DNA of 64,000 nucleotides from Boswellia sacra (GCA_013180625.2 SNVD02009732.1:336615-400614), one strand, 5' to 3'. Shown: positions 12,425-24,660, counted from the stretch's first letter. The notes: a model not told the origin generated them from the letters alone. A program made the numbers and translations.

Positions 12425-14842
12425 ATGAGTCACGAATCCCAACAGTCAACCTCCCTAGAGGTTGACGAAGAAATCGAGGTAGAAGCACCTCCCTGACGTC
12501 GAAGGGTAGATGATACAAGGAGAGCTTTAGTGATATCCTCTGGGGTGGGGCCTAACCCCAGGCAAACCCGACTTTCACTTAGAAGACCGAGGAAAGGCAA
12601 GACGAGTCGATTGACAATCATGGAACATACCATGCGAAATTTTGGTGAACAAATGAACCGTATGGTGACTATGTTCAACCAAGCATTTGGACAAAGTACT
12701 CAGCAGGCTGCAAACACTGCTGGAAATAACCCAAGGAGTGCTATGGTAGTACCTAATGTCCCGACAGATGTTGGTGGGCGTCCTGACCTAGTCGTCCAGA
12801 CTACTGGATTACCTGGTCATTCAACCAAACCTTCCCTATCCTATTGTTCAAGGAGGGGATGGTCGCCCAAAGATTCCCTCTCCTTCGCACATCATATCTG
12901 GACAGCAATTAGCAGCAGTAGACCTTCGACACTCTCTAAACAAGAAGCACCATACAAGCGTTGAGCAGGGACCAAGGGGCAGTAATGTTGATCAGCCAGC
13001 CTATTCTTATCATGGTCCTTACGCTCTAGAAGGTAATTATCAGTCAAAAAGAAATCGGCCCAGCTCACCACCTAGAGTGAAGAATCATCGCCAGATATTG
13101 TCCCAATGGATGTCTCAGAGGAGGAAACATCAGATAATCATTATGCAGAGTTCAAGCGAGAAATGGATGAAAAAATTCATAAACTAGAGAAGTTGTTTGA
13201 GCGCTCAGGAGGAGAAGAGGATGGTCGTCCACAATGGGAGTCACCCTTTGCTGAAGATATCCTAAGGGAAAGATATCCGTACAGATTTCGGATGCCGCAA
13301 CTTGAGCTTTACCAAGAGACGACGGACCCCCGAGAGCATTTAGACTCTTTTATTTCTCATATAGAGATACAAGGGGTCTCAGGGGGAATCATGTGTAGAA
13401 CTTGTTCTCTTACCCTTGGAGGATCAGCTAAGCAATGGTATAGGAGGTTACCAGCCGCATCCATCTCCAGCTTTGATAAGCTTGCTCATAGTTTCCTCAC
13501 GCACTTTGGCAATATGAAGACAAGAAGTCGACCAGCACAGAGCCTTCTGTCAATCAAGCAGGGTCGTAATGAATCCCTCCGTGCATTTGTGGACAGATAT
13601 CAGCGGGAGGTTGCCCGAGTGGATCTATTAAATGATGGTTACGCTATGCAAAGTTTGGTTCAAGGAATCAAAGGGGAGCTCCCTCTAGCATGGGAATTTT
13701 CTGTTAACCTCCCTCGCACGTACCAAGAAGCATTGGCAAGGATCTCTAGGCATGCCGATGCAGAGGAAATTTATCAAACCAATTACCCTGGGCAGACTCC
13801 GGTGACACCTAATTCCTCATGTGCAGATAGACGACCATATGATAATCATAGAAGAGAACCTCATGATAGAAATCGAAGGTCAATTCCTGATCGACGCTCT
13901 GCACGAGATACATTCAGAAATGATCACTTCTTGTTGCAGGGGTCATCCACCCAACCCCGCCAAGAGCATCATGATCGACCTTAGGAGGAACATCGTACTT
14001 TCACGTTACTTAACATGCCACAGCAGGATATCTTGAAGGAAATCAAAGATAAAGGTCTACTTAAAGAACCTGCCCCTTTACGGTCGAATCCAAAAGCAAG
14101 AGATAAGAGAAAGTTTTGTCATTTCCACCAGGCTCATGGTCATAAGACTACAGATTGCTTTGAACTGAGGAGACATATCGAGGGTCTTATCAAGGATGGC
14201 CAGCTACAAGAATACATTTATCGGTCCCCTGGACCATCCAACAAGAATGACAAAGGGAAGGAACCGTTAGAAGAAGTAGCCACAATTTTTGGGGGAATAG
14301 TGGTTGGTCCGAGTTCCCAAGCCCGGAGGCACCTAGCCAGGCAAGCAAGATATGACCTCCCTCGCTACGAAGTCAACTTGATAGCCTCCTCCACCAATGT
14401 TGAGAATCACGATATTATCTCTTTTTCATCTCAAGATGTGCAGGGTATCCATCATCCTCATTGTGATGCCTTGGTCCTCACAGTAATAGTGGCCAATAAA
14501 AGGCTACGAAGAGTATTGATTGACAACGGGAGCTCGACTGACATAATATCATTGGATGCATTTGATCGATTGGGTCTTAACCGTAAAGATATGAGGGTCA
14601 TCCAAACTTCCCTGATAGGATTCGCTGGAGGAAAAGTTGTTCCCGAAGGAGTAATTTCGTTACCAGTGACCTTGGGAGAAGGTTCCCTACAGACAACCAA
14701 GATAGTGAACTTTCTCGTAGTAGATCATCCGGGTGTTTATAACGCCATTCTTGAACGGCCATCACTGTACGACTTCAAGGCCGTGATGGAGACACCATCA
14801 TGTCCTGAAATTTTCAACACCCGCAGGGATATGAGAAGTTAG
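12425..14842 (+). pseudogene. Retrotransposon gag-protease, disrupted
   Basis: The likely start is ATG 12425 (MSHESQQ). A stop appears within about 25 codons, frameshifts fall near 12.85 and 13.1 kb, and an in-frame TAG ends the frame at 13984. Around 13250-13770 is a Retrotrans_gag domain (YPYRFRMPQLELY, DPREHLDSF, AKQWYRRLP). At 14110-14215 is the zinc-knuckle-like CHFHQAHGHKTTDC followed by LRRHIEGLIKDGQLQEYI, typical of Tat-type Gag. Around 14505-14590 is the aspartic protease with LIDNGSSTDIIS, where DNGSS replaces the usual DTGSS. Gag and protease share one frame here. It would make the particle shell and process the polyprotein; the breaks make it a pseudogene. Confidence 0.88.
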
Positions 14843-17800
14843 AGGTGAACAACGAACTTCTCGAGAATGCTACAACATGGCTTTCAAAGAGAAGGCACAT
14901 AAGCTATGGATGATTCGTGGAGAACCTTCCGAGGGGATGGAAAGTTTGGATTCACGAGACCAAGAAAAAGGGGAGGCTGTAGCTCCAATAGAAGGGATGG
15001 ATGACGTCCCTGTCTGTTTGAATAATTCAGAAAAGACAGTGAAGGTGGGTAAGAATCTTCCTTTACCAATCAAAGATAGGTTGATTGGTTTTCTTCGAGA
15101 ATACAGAGACGTTTTTACATGGTCTCACGAAGACATGCCCGGCATAGACCCGAGTATAGCTGTCCACCGCCTTAATGTCAACCCTCAAGCTCAACCCATC
15201 CGACAAAAGAGGAGGCACCAAGCCCCAGAGCGTTCAGAGGCGATTGCCTTAGAAGTGGGAAAGCTCTTGACAAGTGGAATCATTCGAGAAGTAAACTACC
15301 CCGAATGGCTCTCTAATGTTGTATTGGTGAAAAAAGCCAATGGGAAATGACTTGTCTGCATCGACTTCAAAGATTTGAACAAGCATTGTCCAAAAGACAG
15401 TTTTTCACTGTCCAGGATAGATCAACTAGTTGATGCCACAGCTGGCCACCAATTACTGAGCTTCATGGATGCTTATTCTGGTTATAACCAGATTCCAATG
15501 TATTCGAAGGATGAAGAAAAAACAGCCTTCATCACTGATAGAGGGTTGTACTGTTATCGGATGATGCCTTTCAGACTGAAAAATACTGAAGCAACTTATC
15601 AACGGTTGGTAAACTCCATGTTTACTCCTCTCCTAGGAAAGACAACGGAAGTTTATGTGGATGATATGCTCACAAAGAGTATGGACGCCAGATCCCATGT
15701 AGACGACCTCCGAATAACTTTTGACATCCTCTGGAAATACAATATGAAGCTGAATCCCGCCAAATGTGCTTTTGGGGTATCCTCTGGGAAGTTCTTAGGA
15801 TTTATTGTCACCCAAAGGGGGATAGAGGCCAATCCTGAGAAAATTCAAGCACTTATGCGGCTTGAGTCTCCTAAAACACCAAAGGATATACAAGTTCTCA
15901 CTGGGCGAGTGGCCGCCTTAAATCGCTTTATTTCTAGGGTGACCGACAAATGTCACCCTTTCTTTAAAGCGTTAAGGAAGTGCAAGTAGTTTGAATGGAC
16001 AAATGAGTGTGAGAATGCCTTCCTACAGCTAAAGAAGTACCTAGGTTCTCCTCCTCTCCTCTCCAAACCAATTATGGGGGAACCGCTCTTTCTGTATCTA
16101 GCAGTCTCCGCACGTGCAGTAAGTGTAGCTCTTATCCGTGAAGATCAGGGAATCCAGAGGTCAGTCTATTATGTGAGTAAGGCCTTGATAGATGTCGAGG
16201 GTAGATACCCTCTTATGGAGAAGCTGGCTCTCGCCTTAGTTGTTGCTGCACGAAAGCTTCGCCCATATTCTCAAGCACATACTGTTATGGTTCCAACTGA
16301 TCACCCTTTATGACAAATCCTCTATCGTCCAGAGCTTTCTAGAAGACTTATCAAGTGTTCCATTGAGTTGGAAGAGTTTGACATACACTATATTGCAAGA
16401 CCATCTATCAAAGGACAAGTAGTCGCTGACTTCATTGCCGAATTTTCAAGTAGTAGAGATAAGGAGGATGAAGAGACCAGTACAGGGTCAAGTGATCGAC
16501 CAATGCCAATGAGAATCGATCCGCAGAAGGCATGGGTCTTGTTCGTAGATGAGTCATCTAACAAGATTGGTAGTGGAGCAGGCTTGATTCTGTCAACCCC
16601 GGATGGAGTAGAGGTGGCTGTGGCTCTACGTTTTAATTTTAAAGTCACTAATAATGTCGCAGAGTATGAAGCTCTCCTTGGAGGACTAGGTTGGCAGTTG
16701 CCCTGGGGGTAGAAGAGATCGTCATCCATAGCGATTCCCAACTCGTGGTTAACCAAATCCGTGGAGACTATCAGGCAAAAGGCTCTACCATGATGGCTTA
16801 CTTGGGTAGAGTTAACTCCTTTCTGCGCGGTTTTAAAGGTTTTGACATCATAAGAGTCCCGAGGGTGGACAATTCAAAGGATGATAGTTTAGCTAGAATT
16901 GCTTCAGGTATAGACCCCCTTCTACCGACCGCCTCTCACATGGTCATTCTAGAATCTCCAAGTATATCAAAACATGAACTTCCGCCGGAAAAAACAATGA
17001 CCATAAACGGTAGCCCATGTTAGATGGACCCTATCATAAAGTTCTTAGAGACAGGGGAACTTCCAGCTAACCGAAATGAGGCGATCAAGGTAAGGGGGAG
17101 AGCATCAAGGTACACTATGGTTAATGGTGTTCTCTACAAAAGAGGGTTCAGCCTTCCTCTTTTAAAATGTCTTCGCCCAGAAGAAGCTGATTATGTTCTT
17201 AGAGAAATCTATGAAGGGATATGTGGTAACCATTCCGGTGGTCGATCTCTAGCTTAAAAGTGTATTAGGCAAGGATACTTTTGGCCAACCATGAAAAATG
17301 ATGCTAAGGCATTTTCAACTAGGTGCGACAAGTGCTAAAAATTTGTCAACATTCCAAGGAAAGCTCCTGAGAACATGACTCCAATGATGGCCCCATGGCC
17401 GTTCGCCCAATGGGGACTAGACCTTATTGGATCTCTTCCAATGGGTAAAAGACAAATTAAATATGCTGTTGTGGCAATTGATTACTTCACAAAGTGGGCA
17501 GAAGCTGAACCCCTTCCATTGATTACTGAAAAGAAGACCACAGACTTTGTAAAGAAGTCAATTGTCTATAGGTTTGGTATCCCTCACACCATCATTACAG
17601 ACAATGGCAAGCAATTCGATAACTCAAACTTCAGGAACTTCTGTAAAGAGTTGAACATCTCTTTGTGCTTTTCCTCTCCAGCTCATCCTCAAGCAAACGG
17701 TCAGGTGGAGGCTGTTAACAAAACAATTAAACACCTCCTCAAAACCAAATTAGATGCTAGGAAATGTGCATGACCAGAAGAGCTTCCACGAGTGCTTTGG

Positions 17801-18256
17801 GCATACCGAACCACTATCCACACAGCAACAGGAGTAACCCCATACTCCTTAGCGTTTGGCTCAGAAGCAGTCATACCTGTTGAAATTGGCTTTCCATCAC
17901 CTCGTACCGAGGGATATGACGAAGAGCTTAATCATAGAAGCCTTCAACTCAACCTGGATCTTCTTGAGGAGGAAAGGGATCTCACCAGTATCAAGGTTGC
18001 TGCTTACCAAGAGAGGTTTGCTCGATATTTCAACTCTAAGGTTAAGCGCCGATCTTTCCAAAAGGGAGATCTAGTTTTGAGACAAGTACTACAAAATACT
18101 CGAGATCCCACTGATGGAGCATTGGGGCCCAACTGGGAGGGTCCTTATCAAGTCAAGGCAGTCATTCGACCAAGCACCTACAGACTGGTCACCATGGATG
18201 GGAGGTTGCTCCGTCATCCATGGAATATTGAGCACTTAAAGAAGTACTACCCGTAA
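14843..18256 (+). pseudogene. Retrotransposon pol (RT, RNase H, archaeal-type RNase H, integrase), disrupted
   Basis: Domains in order: linker with REYRDVFTWSHEDMPG (about 15100); reverse transcriptase with SFMDAYSGYNQI (15460) and the catalytic YVDDML (15653); RNase H with SKALIDVEGRYPLMEK (16173-16220); a second RNase H with FVDESSNKIGSGAGLIL, NNVAEYEALLGG and SDSQLVVNQ (16540-16760); integrase with a zinc-binding HH-CC region (17230-17340), catalytic D (GLDLIG), D (TDNGKQF) and E (GQVEAVN), then the C-terminal GPYQVK region ending at TAA 18254-18256. Stops interrupt it at 15348, 15987, 16311, 17021, 17255, 17336 and 17771, and the frame shifts near 16700. Most stops sit where Trp, Gln or Arg is expected, consistent with C-to-T decay. 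Confidence 0.9.
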
Positions 18257-18644
18257 TCTCTTTGTATATGCAATAACTCCTTCCAGGAACTTATGCATGT
18301 GTAACAACTCCCATAGGGAGACCTATAAAGAGATCATCAATAAAGTGTTCAGTTTATTGTATTTCAAATCGTACATCTTTAAAGCTCATGTATGATCAAG
18401 TTGCAAGAAGATGAAAAGAGTAAAAGAATACAACACCAGAGAAAAAAAATTCTTAGAGTTCTTATTATTTCAAAATTAGTTGAGAAATGCCACACATATA
18501 GTGCAAGTAAGGACAAATCCTCACCTATAACATTGAACTGAAAGTAAAGACAATAAAAGGTAAAGTCAAGGCTTAGAGAGCAGCCTTGATATGATTATTC
18601 CCTACGAATAAGCATCTACCTAGTTGGAAGAATTCCAACTATCT
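18257..18644. other. Retrotransposon spacer between pol and the antisense gene
   Basis: The pol stop is followed by about 390 bp without a recognised reading frame. Transcripts of pol (plus strand) and of the antisense gene (minus strand) would converge here, so it may hold both 3' ends. Confidence 0.5.
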
Positions 18645-20884
18645 CTAAGAAGTGGCCTCATCATCTCCTTCTTCGTCTGAAGATGATGAGGTAGAGTCAC
18701 CTTGCTTGGCCTCCCAGGCTGCTGTGTCCAATGTCGACTCGTAATCCTCATCTTTAAGGATGAAGCGGTGGAATTGCTCAGGATCAGAGTTTGCTGTCGG
18801 GATAGACTCTGCCACCAAGTTTAACTCTTCAGCTATGGGAGACTGATCAATCTCTGGGTAGCGGTCATGGAACCATTTACGCACCCCATTGACTCCATCA
18901 ATATAGGAACGTTCCATAGCTTGCTGGTAGATACGACCCCTACGGAAGTGAGCAACTGCTTTGTCAATCCTACTTTGCTCAGTAACAGTCCTTTCCCGAA
19001 GCTCTTGACCAAGATCATTGGCCCTTTTATGCTGGATAGCTGCCTCCTTCTTGGCTTCAGACAAGTCAGCTTTCATTCTGCCCATCTGTTCTTTCATCTC
19101 TGCCATCTTTCTCTCCGTTTCAGTTAAATTGTCAAGGCAGACTTGATGTTTCCCCTTCCAGTCGGCAACCTCAGAAGTGAGATGATTAACCTCCTTGAGG
19201 AGGTTGGTGTTAGTAGATTCTCCTTGAGCTAAGGGTCCTGACGCCTACAGAAAGAAAGAAAAAGAGAGGAAATGAGATAAGGCAAGTCTTTCAAAAGTAT
19301 AAAAAAAAAAGGGAGAGAAAAAGGTCTTAGTAAGACCCAACCTGAAGTATGATGCCAATACCGACAACGATCGCATCAAAGTATGTAAGCTTTACATTCT
19401 CGGGAAAGGCATTAGTAGGCATGAAACGTGCAGCACTTTGAGACAATTCACGAAGGTAGTCTCCACATGTCGAGCCACTTTGAAGGCTCGTACTATCAAA
19501 GGTGAAACGCCTAGGTAGCTGAGAGGCTGGGGGTAACTTACTTCCAGTAGGTTTTGAGATTGCTACTTCGTCCACAGGCTGAACAGAGGTTAACTCATCA
19601 GGAATAGACTTCCGTATGGGAATCTCCTTGTGACCACTGGCTCTCCTCTTCAAAGGTCCAAGAGTTGGAGGACTTCCACTCCGTTTCTTATGGGAAGGAC
19701 TAGGCCTGTCATGGGTGAAGGGCTTAAGAGGCATCTTGGCTTCAAGTTGGGCAAACTGTTTCTTGGTAGGATGTAAAGGAAATAGACCTGCGCAAAAATA
19801 AAACTGGTAAGAAAGCAAACACATGCTTGATGAAGTGAGGTAAGATCAGAAAATAATAATCAAGTTTACCTTCCGGAGGAATGAGAGGTGACAAGCCAAG
19901 GCGGATCAATTGCTCCCGGTCAGTGAGGCTATTCACGTTCTTTGAGTCAATGGGTAGCTTGAGTACCTCTTGCAAGTCGTTTCTTTCTTTTTGAGATAAA
20001 AGCGGGCGTTTGGTCCAAGGAGCTGTAATAAAAACAGAAAAGAATATCAGTTGATCAAGAGTTTTCATAATGAAAATAGATAAGGTATCACCATAATATG
20101 GTACCGCAGAAACCAAAACGCCTCCTAATCCTCAACTTCTCCCCCTTTGGACGGGCACCTTCTTGATACTTCCAACTGCCACCACACCAGAATTGTTTAT
20201 ACTTCCATTCTTTCACATGTGAGGGAATGCCAAAAAGGCGGTTGGGGTCATCCGTCTTCCCCCGCTGGGATATGTAATAGTAACCTATTTTCTCTCCGTT
20301 CGGTGGGTGAATGGCAAAAATGTACTTAACATGGTTGGTGGTAGGATCACCAAGACCTGCGCTTCTGAATAAACTTTGAAATGCTATCAGAAGTCTCCAT
20401 CCATTGGCCGACAATTGGGTAGGGGCAATGCCTATAGCATCGAGCATCCGTCGAACATAATTGTCAAAAGGCACCCGGAGACCAGCTCTCAGTAGCTCTA
20501 AGCTTAAGCCAATGACACCTCGTGGTGGCCTACTCCACCGATCACCTTTCCTTGGAAGAAATAGGATAACTAAATCCGGGATAAGGAAATGAGCTCTATA
20601 TATTTTTAATCGATCACCCGGGAGTTGATTATCAATATGGTCAGCCTCCCACCACTTTTTAACTTCAGGTTCACTATCTGAGGTAGCGGAGGATGACCAG
20701 TCGCTCTCCCCCTCAGCATCCACTACCTTGTGATTAACAATAGCTCACGATCCTGACCGAAAAAATTCTGATAAAACTCATTGACCTCTTTACGGTTAGT
20801 CGCATGATCCTTATTCCTTGCAGACTGGGTTTGATGACTTGGTTCCCCCCGTAGCACTGTCACAGTAGTCTTAATTCTAGCCAT
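18645..20884 (-). CDS. Intron-containing antisense gene of the Tat element (Transposase_28-like)
   Basis: Minus-strand exons: about 20884-20724, about 20723-20105, 20022-19870, 19787-19342 and 19244-18645. Borders are GT-AG (for example GAAG|GTAAAC, CGCAG|G, TGTAG|GCG) and the last four exons join in phase. ATG 20882-20884 starts MARIKTTVTVLRG. The second exon (RAGLRVPFDNYVRRMLDAIG, PTQLSANGWRLLIAFQSL) matches the plant 'putative gypsy type transposon' domain (PF04195 type). The fourth is Ser/Pro/Lys-rich. The last is a charged coiled-coil stretch (MKEQMGRMKADLSEAKKEA) ending in an acidic Ser tail. The join of exons one and two near 20,723 needs a one-base frame change, so the gene may be broken there. 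Function is unknown; similar antisense frames are known from other Tat elements. Confidence 0.72.
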
Positions 20885-20919
20885 CTGCACAGTTAAAGAG
20901 GAGACGTTAGTCATCAAAC

Positions 20920-21077
20920 CAAGTCTACTAAGGAAGGGAAGAGATGAAAGAAAAGAAATGCTAGGGGACTATATTAAAAATTTTCCAAAATAGCCCTTGA
21001 AAAAAATTTTTGCCCATGAAAAGGAAAATCTCACGTTGGTCCTGGAGTATATAGTTGGTTTTCCTTAAAAAAAAAAA
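20920..21077. other. Retrotransposon spacer 5' of the antisense gene
   Basis: AT-rich sequence between the antisense ATG and the 42-bp repeats. It is a plausible place for the promoter of the antisense gene, but no TATA box stands out. Confidence 0.35.
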
Positions 21078-21335
21078 AAGTTTCAAAATTCGCGGAGACA
21101 CCCCCGCGTTAAAAAAACAAAGTTTCAAAATTCCCGGAAACACCCTCGCGACTAAAAAATGAAGTTTTCAAAATTCGCAGAAACACCCCCGCATTAACAA
21201 ACGAAGTTCCCAAAATTTACAGAAACACCCCCGCGGTTAAAAAACGAAGCTTCCAAAATTTACGGAGACACCCCCACGACTAAAAAACAAAGTTTCAAAA
21301 AAATTGCTGAAACATCCCCGCAATTATTTAAATTT
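21078..21335 (+). repeat. 42-bp minisatellite, six copies, inside the retrotransposon
   Basis: Units begin at about 21080, 21122, 21164, 21206, 21249 and 21292 (spacing 42-43). Each has the form AAGTTTCAAAATTCGCGG, then AGACACCCCCGCG, then an A-rich end. The CGCGG and CCGCG parts can pair within a unit. It is typical internal minisatellite DNA of a retrotransposon UTR. Confidence 0.85.
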
Positions 21336-21390
21336 CTTCAGAGACGTCCCTGCAAGTTACGTAACCTCCGCATGCCGCATGCAGCGTGCC

Positions 21391-21640
21391 CAGCGCCTTG
21401 CCGGCTCGCCCCCGCGCGTCCAGCGCCTCGCCGGCTCGCCCCCGCGCGCCCAGCTCCTCGCGAGCTCGCCACCGCGCACCCAGCGCCCCGCCGGCTCGCC
21501 CCCGCACGCCCAGCGTCTCGCGCGCTCGCCCTTGCGCACCCAGCCCTCACGAGCTCGCCCATGCGCACGCAGCCCTCGCCAGCTCGCCCATGCGCACCCA
21601 GCCCGCGCTGCTCACCCCTGCCCGCATAGCAGCTCGCCCT
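21391..21640 (+). repeat. 30-bp GC-rich minisatellite inside the retrotransposon
   Basis: Five exact-register 30-base units start at 21391, 21421, 21451, 21481 and 21511 (CAGCGCCTCGCCGGCTCGCC plus CCGCGCGCC), followed by shortened versions to about 21640. The unit length is a multiple of three and stops are scarce, so long open frames appear in several frames on both strands. They are not genes. Confidence 0.88.
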
Positions 21641-22239
21641 TGCGAGTTTGCTGCGCACACAGCTCGCCCACGCGAGCTTGCTCTCCCTTCGCGCGGAACT
21701 AGCCCCTCGCGGGCTCTCCCTTTGGCAGGTTTCGGTAAGTGTTTTTCTGGTTAGTATTTTCAGCCTACCGAGTTCATTGTTGCATGTTAAAATGCTACAT
21801 GAACGTCCTACCCGCCCTCTTTTACGTATGTTTTATAATACAAAGCATACAAATTAATTTTAACCATGCAAAAAAAGAAAAAAAAAACAGCACACAACCA
21901 CAAAAAATTAAGCCTAATCCATGCATTCTAAAGTATACACAAGAAAGAGGGGCTTACTTGTGGCGGTTGGAAAAATTTGCTTGCCCTGGAAAGTTCTTGC
22001 TCGGATCGGAGAATTCTATTTGCTTGGATCGCCTACACTGCTTGCCTCCAAAGTGCTCCCTCCTATTTTTGAGCAAACCCTACTCCCCAACACTTGTTAT
22101 CTTATATATGGCACCGATTTAGGGTTTAAGCCACACTAAGCATGCATATGTAATAAATTACATCTTTGGGCCGGCCCCCTAATACATTTAATTTATAGCC
22201 CTGAATAACTAAATCGTCCCTACGTCGACCCATTAGTCG

Positions 22240-22260
22240 ATTTGGGCCTGGGGGGACTAC
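22240..22260 (+). other. Purine-rich tract before the 3' LTR
   Basis: GGGCCTGGGGGGACTAC lies immediately before the first base of the 3' LTR and is the likely plus-strand primer (PPT). It is interrupted by pyrimidines, as in related Tat elements. Confidence 0.6.
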
Positions 22261-22642
22261 TGTTATAGCCATAACAAAATTGAGCCTCAATTAAATCTAA
22301 TACAGAAAGCCCATTACTAAAGCCCGTTATTTGGGCCTATTATCTGAGTCCCACAATGACTCATCCTGGCTCCTATATAAACCCTCCGAATTATTACTCA
22401 AGGTATGCACACTTTTCTGAACTCATTCTCTTTCTAAATTTCCTTTGCTTTTGAGAGCTTCTCTCTCTAGCAAATTCTCCCAGAAAATTTCGGAGTGCCG
22501 GAAACTGACTTGAGCGTCGGAAGGTTTTCGCCGACACCACCGCCGGCACCCCTGACTATTTTTCTTTGTTCACAGGATTGGACCCGACGTACAATTCGAG
22601 CTCCGACCCGCTTCCCGGCCGTCTGGAAATCATACATCAACA
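22261..22642 (+). repeat. 3' LTR (382 bp)
   Basis: Same length as the 5' LTR, with no indel. By hand count 19 substitutions separate them, clustered nowhere; only two are transversions. The TATATAA box is kept at 22374-22380. Confidence 0.92.
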
Positions 22643-22647
22643 ATTTT

Positions 22648-24640
22648 AAATTTTGAAAAGAATATGTGGTTGAGATTGAATGTAAATTGCATTGAAAAAT
22701 GTATAACACAGAAAACAGAATTTAGATTCATAAAAAAATAGAGCCGAAAGGATTTGAAGTGAGTAATTTTCAAAATACAACATCGTTTTGGTTCCTGAAA
22801 TTAGTCTGTCGTACGATAAATTACAAAAAGAGCGTAGAAACGACATGAGAAAACAAAAAATGCAATTTACGATGGAGACAAAAGAAATTAACTCTTTGCA
22901 ACATTCGTTAGCATTGCAGTTGCAACAAACATTCATGAATCGAGTTATCTTTAGCAATATGTGAAAATAATTAAATTGAGGGTTTTTTTTAAATCTCAAC
23001 AAAATTTTATTTTATTTTTGTAATGTAATACATTCAACATCAATTGATGAACATAGTTTTTCAAATTTTGTTAGATAACACTTTTATTATTAAAAAATTG
23101 CTTGATATCATTGACGTCATTTTATTTTTAGGGTCATCTAGTAATCTATTTGAAAATATATTTTTATCTTTTAACGTTAAATTCGAAATGATTATTTCAA
23201 ATTTCAAATTACGTAAATCACTAATATGTTTCATTTCTAATCACCGTTATTTCAAATGAGTTTCATTAATAGCTAAAAAAAGATTAAGGAACCAAAAAGA
23301 TAAAGTTTAATCACTAATGCTACTTTCTGAAAATTCAAAATTATTTAATTATAAGTAGGGCAGAGACAATGAGGGGAATCATCTTGTTAACCCAACAGCT
23401 CACCGTCCCACAGTTCCATAATAAATAATTCACATTATAATATCTATGGACATTACTCAATCATTTAATAATAACAACAATAATAACTTTAATATAGGTC
23501 AAAAGTTACTGAAAGCCCAAAAACAACTTCACTTGGTTGAATTATAGCCTCTGAAAATTGCTTTCTAGTGGGGTCAGAATGGTCCTTACAGGGTAACAGC
23601 TGTATTTCTCAGTAAATTTTTTTTTTTGCCTCCCTTAATTTCAGTCTGATCATTACAAGCTCTCTTAATTTAAAAAATTAGAAAAACTCAAGTTCTAAAA
23701 AGAAGCGAGTTAATTTAAAAAATAATCAATATTAGTATTCGTTTTAAAAAATGATCATAATTGTAGAAAATTTAAACATCGTAACCATAACTAAACAAAC
23801 CAATAGATCTTTTTTTTTTTATAGTTTTTTGTATCTAGTGTTCGTGTTCGACAACTTATTTTAGGCTCTTGAATTATCAGTTTTTTAGAGTATATTTGTT
23901 TTTATTTTTAAAATATTATTTTTAAAAAACTTATATTTATAAATATATTTTAAATTAATATCAATTATATATCATTTTTGAAATTTAAATAAATTTAAAA
24001 CTAAAAACATTTTTTTTCAAAATTTGAAAACAAAAATTTAAAATACACAAATAAACACAAAATACTCAACGAAATTATTATTCATTTCAATTTGGTGAAT
24101 TTAATTGATAACCAGTTCAATCCTACATAAAAGTTTATATATATATGAAAAAAGTCTAACCCAATTTAATTATATAGAGTAAAAGAAATCTTTCACTTTT
24201 TTTATCTCTTTTTTATTTTACATACAAAAGAGTTGCATTGTAAATCAAATATTAAGAAAAATAATAGAAATTAAATAATATGTTCATACATCTCTTGTCT
24301 ATGCCCGTTAAAATTTACCTCACTGTGCTGGTCTACTTGTGTTGAATAATATCTCACGAAGTTCCCAATAAAGTGTGGTTGGTAAGGAAGAAAGAGAAAG
24401 GTTAAAGGGACCGGGACCCTTAAAAGAAGGGACACTGGCCACAAGCCTGGTGGCAACAGCTGTATATCACCCAGTTAGCAGCCAAGGACACCCTGTCCTA
24501 ACCGAACGGGCAGATTGGGCAGGGTACCTCTCAATCCCTATGCAAATCAAAGCAACTTTTGGTTAATAAAGTACCCATTTTCACGTGGTTGGAGCAACGG
24601 TCTCCTAGGCAATGCAAACTATCCTGCTCATAACCACTGC
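22648..24640. other. Gene-less stretch between retrotransposon and AGP gene
   Basis: AT-rich DNA with no recognised reading frame. The last 300 bases (about 24360-24640) are more balanced in base composition and may be the upstream regulatory region of the arabinogalactan peptide gene. Confidence 0.4.
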
Positions 24641-24644
24641 TTAT

Positions 24645-24660
24645 TGTACCTATATATGAC
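24645..24660 (+). promoter_or_regulatory. TATA box of the AGP gene
   Basis: CTATATATGACC lies about 165 bp before the AGP start codon. It is followed some 30 bp later by an A/C-rich candidate transcription start. This spacing fits a plant core promoter with a leader of about 130 bases. Confidence 0.55.

Larger units (their letters stand above)
11963..22647 (+). mobile_element. Ty3/gypsy LTR retrotransposon, Tat/Retand-like lineage, complete but inactive
   Basis: Two 382-bp LTRs (11968-12349 and 22261-22642) begin TGTTATRGCC and end CATCAACA. They are flanked by an exact 5-bp duplication ATTTT (11963-11967, 22643-22647). Between them lie a primer-binding site, gag, protease, reverse transcriptase, RNase H, a second RNase H, integrase (order RT-RH-INT, so Ty3/gypsy), a spliced antisense gene, two minisatellites and a purine-rich tract. 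The duplicated RNase H and the antisense reading frame between pol and the 3' LTR are known marks of the plant Tat lineage. I count 19 differences between the LTRs over 382 bp, 17 of them transitions. Many stops and several frameshifts mean it cannot make its own proteins. Confidence 0.93.

Noticed and set aside
21304..21857. Several long overlapping open frames on both strands (Ala/Pro/Arg-rich)
   Set aside because: They come from the 30-bp GC-rich minisatellite, whose unit is a multiple of three and seldom contains stops. The same bases are open in many frames.
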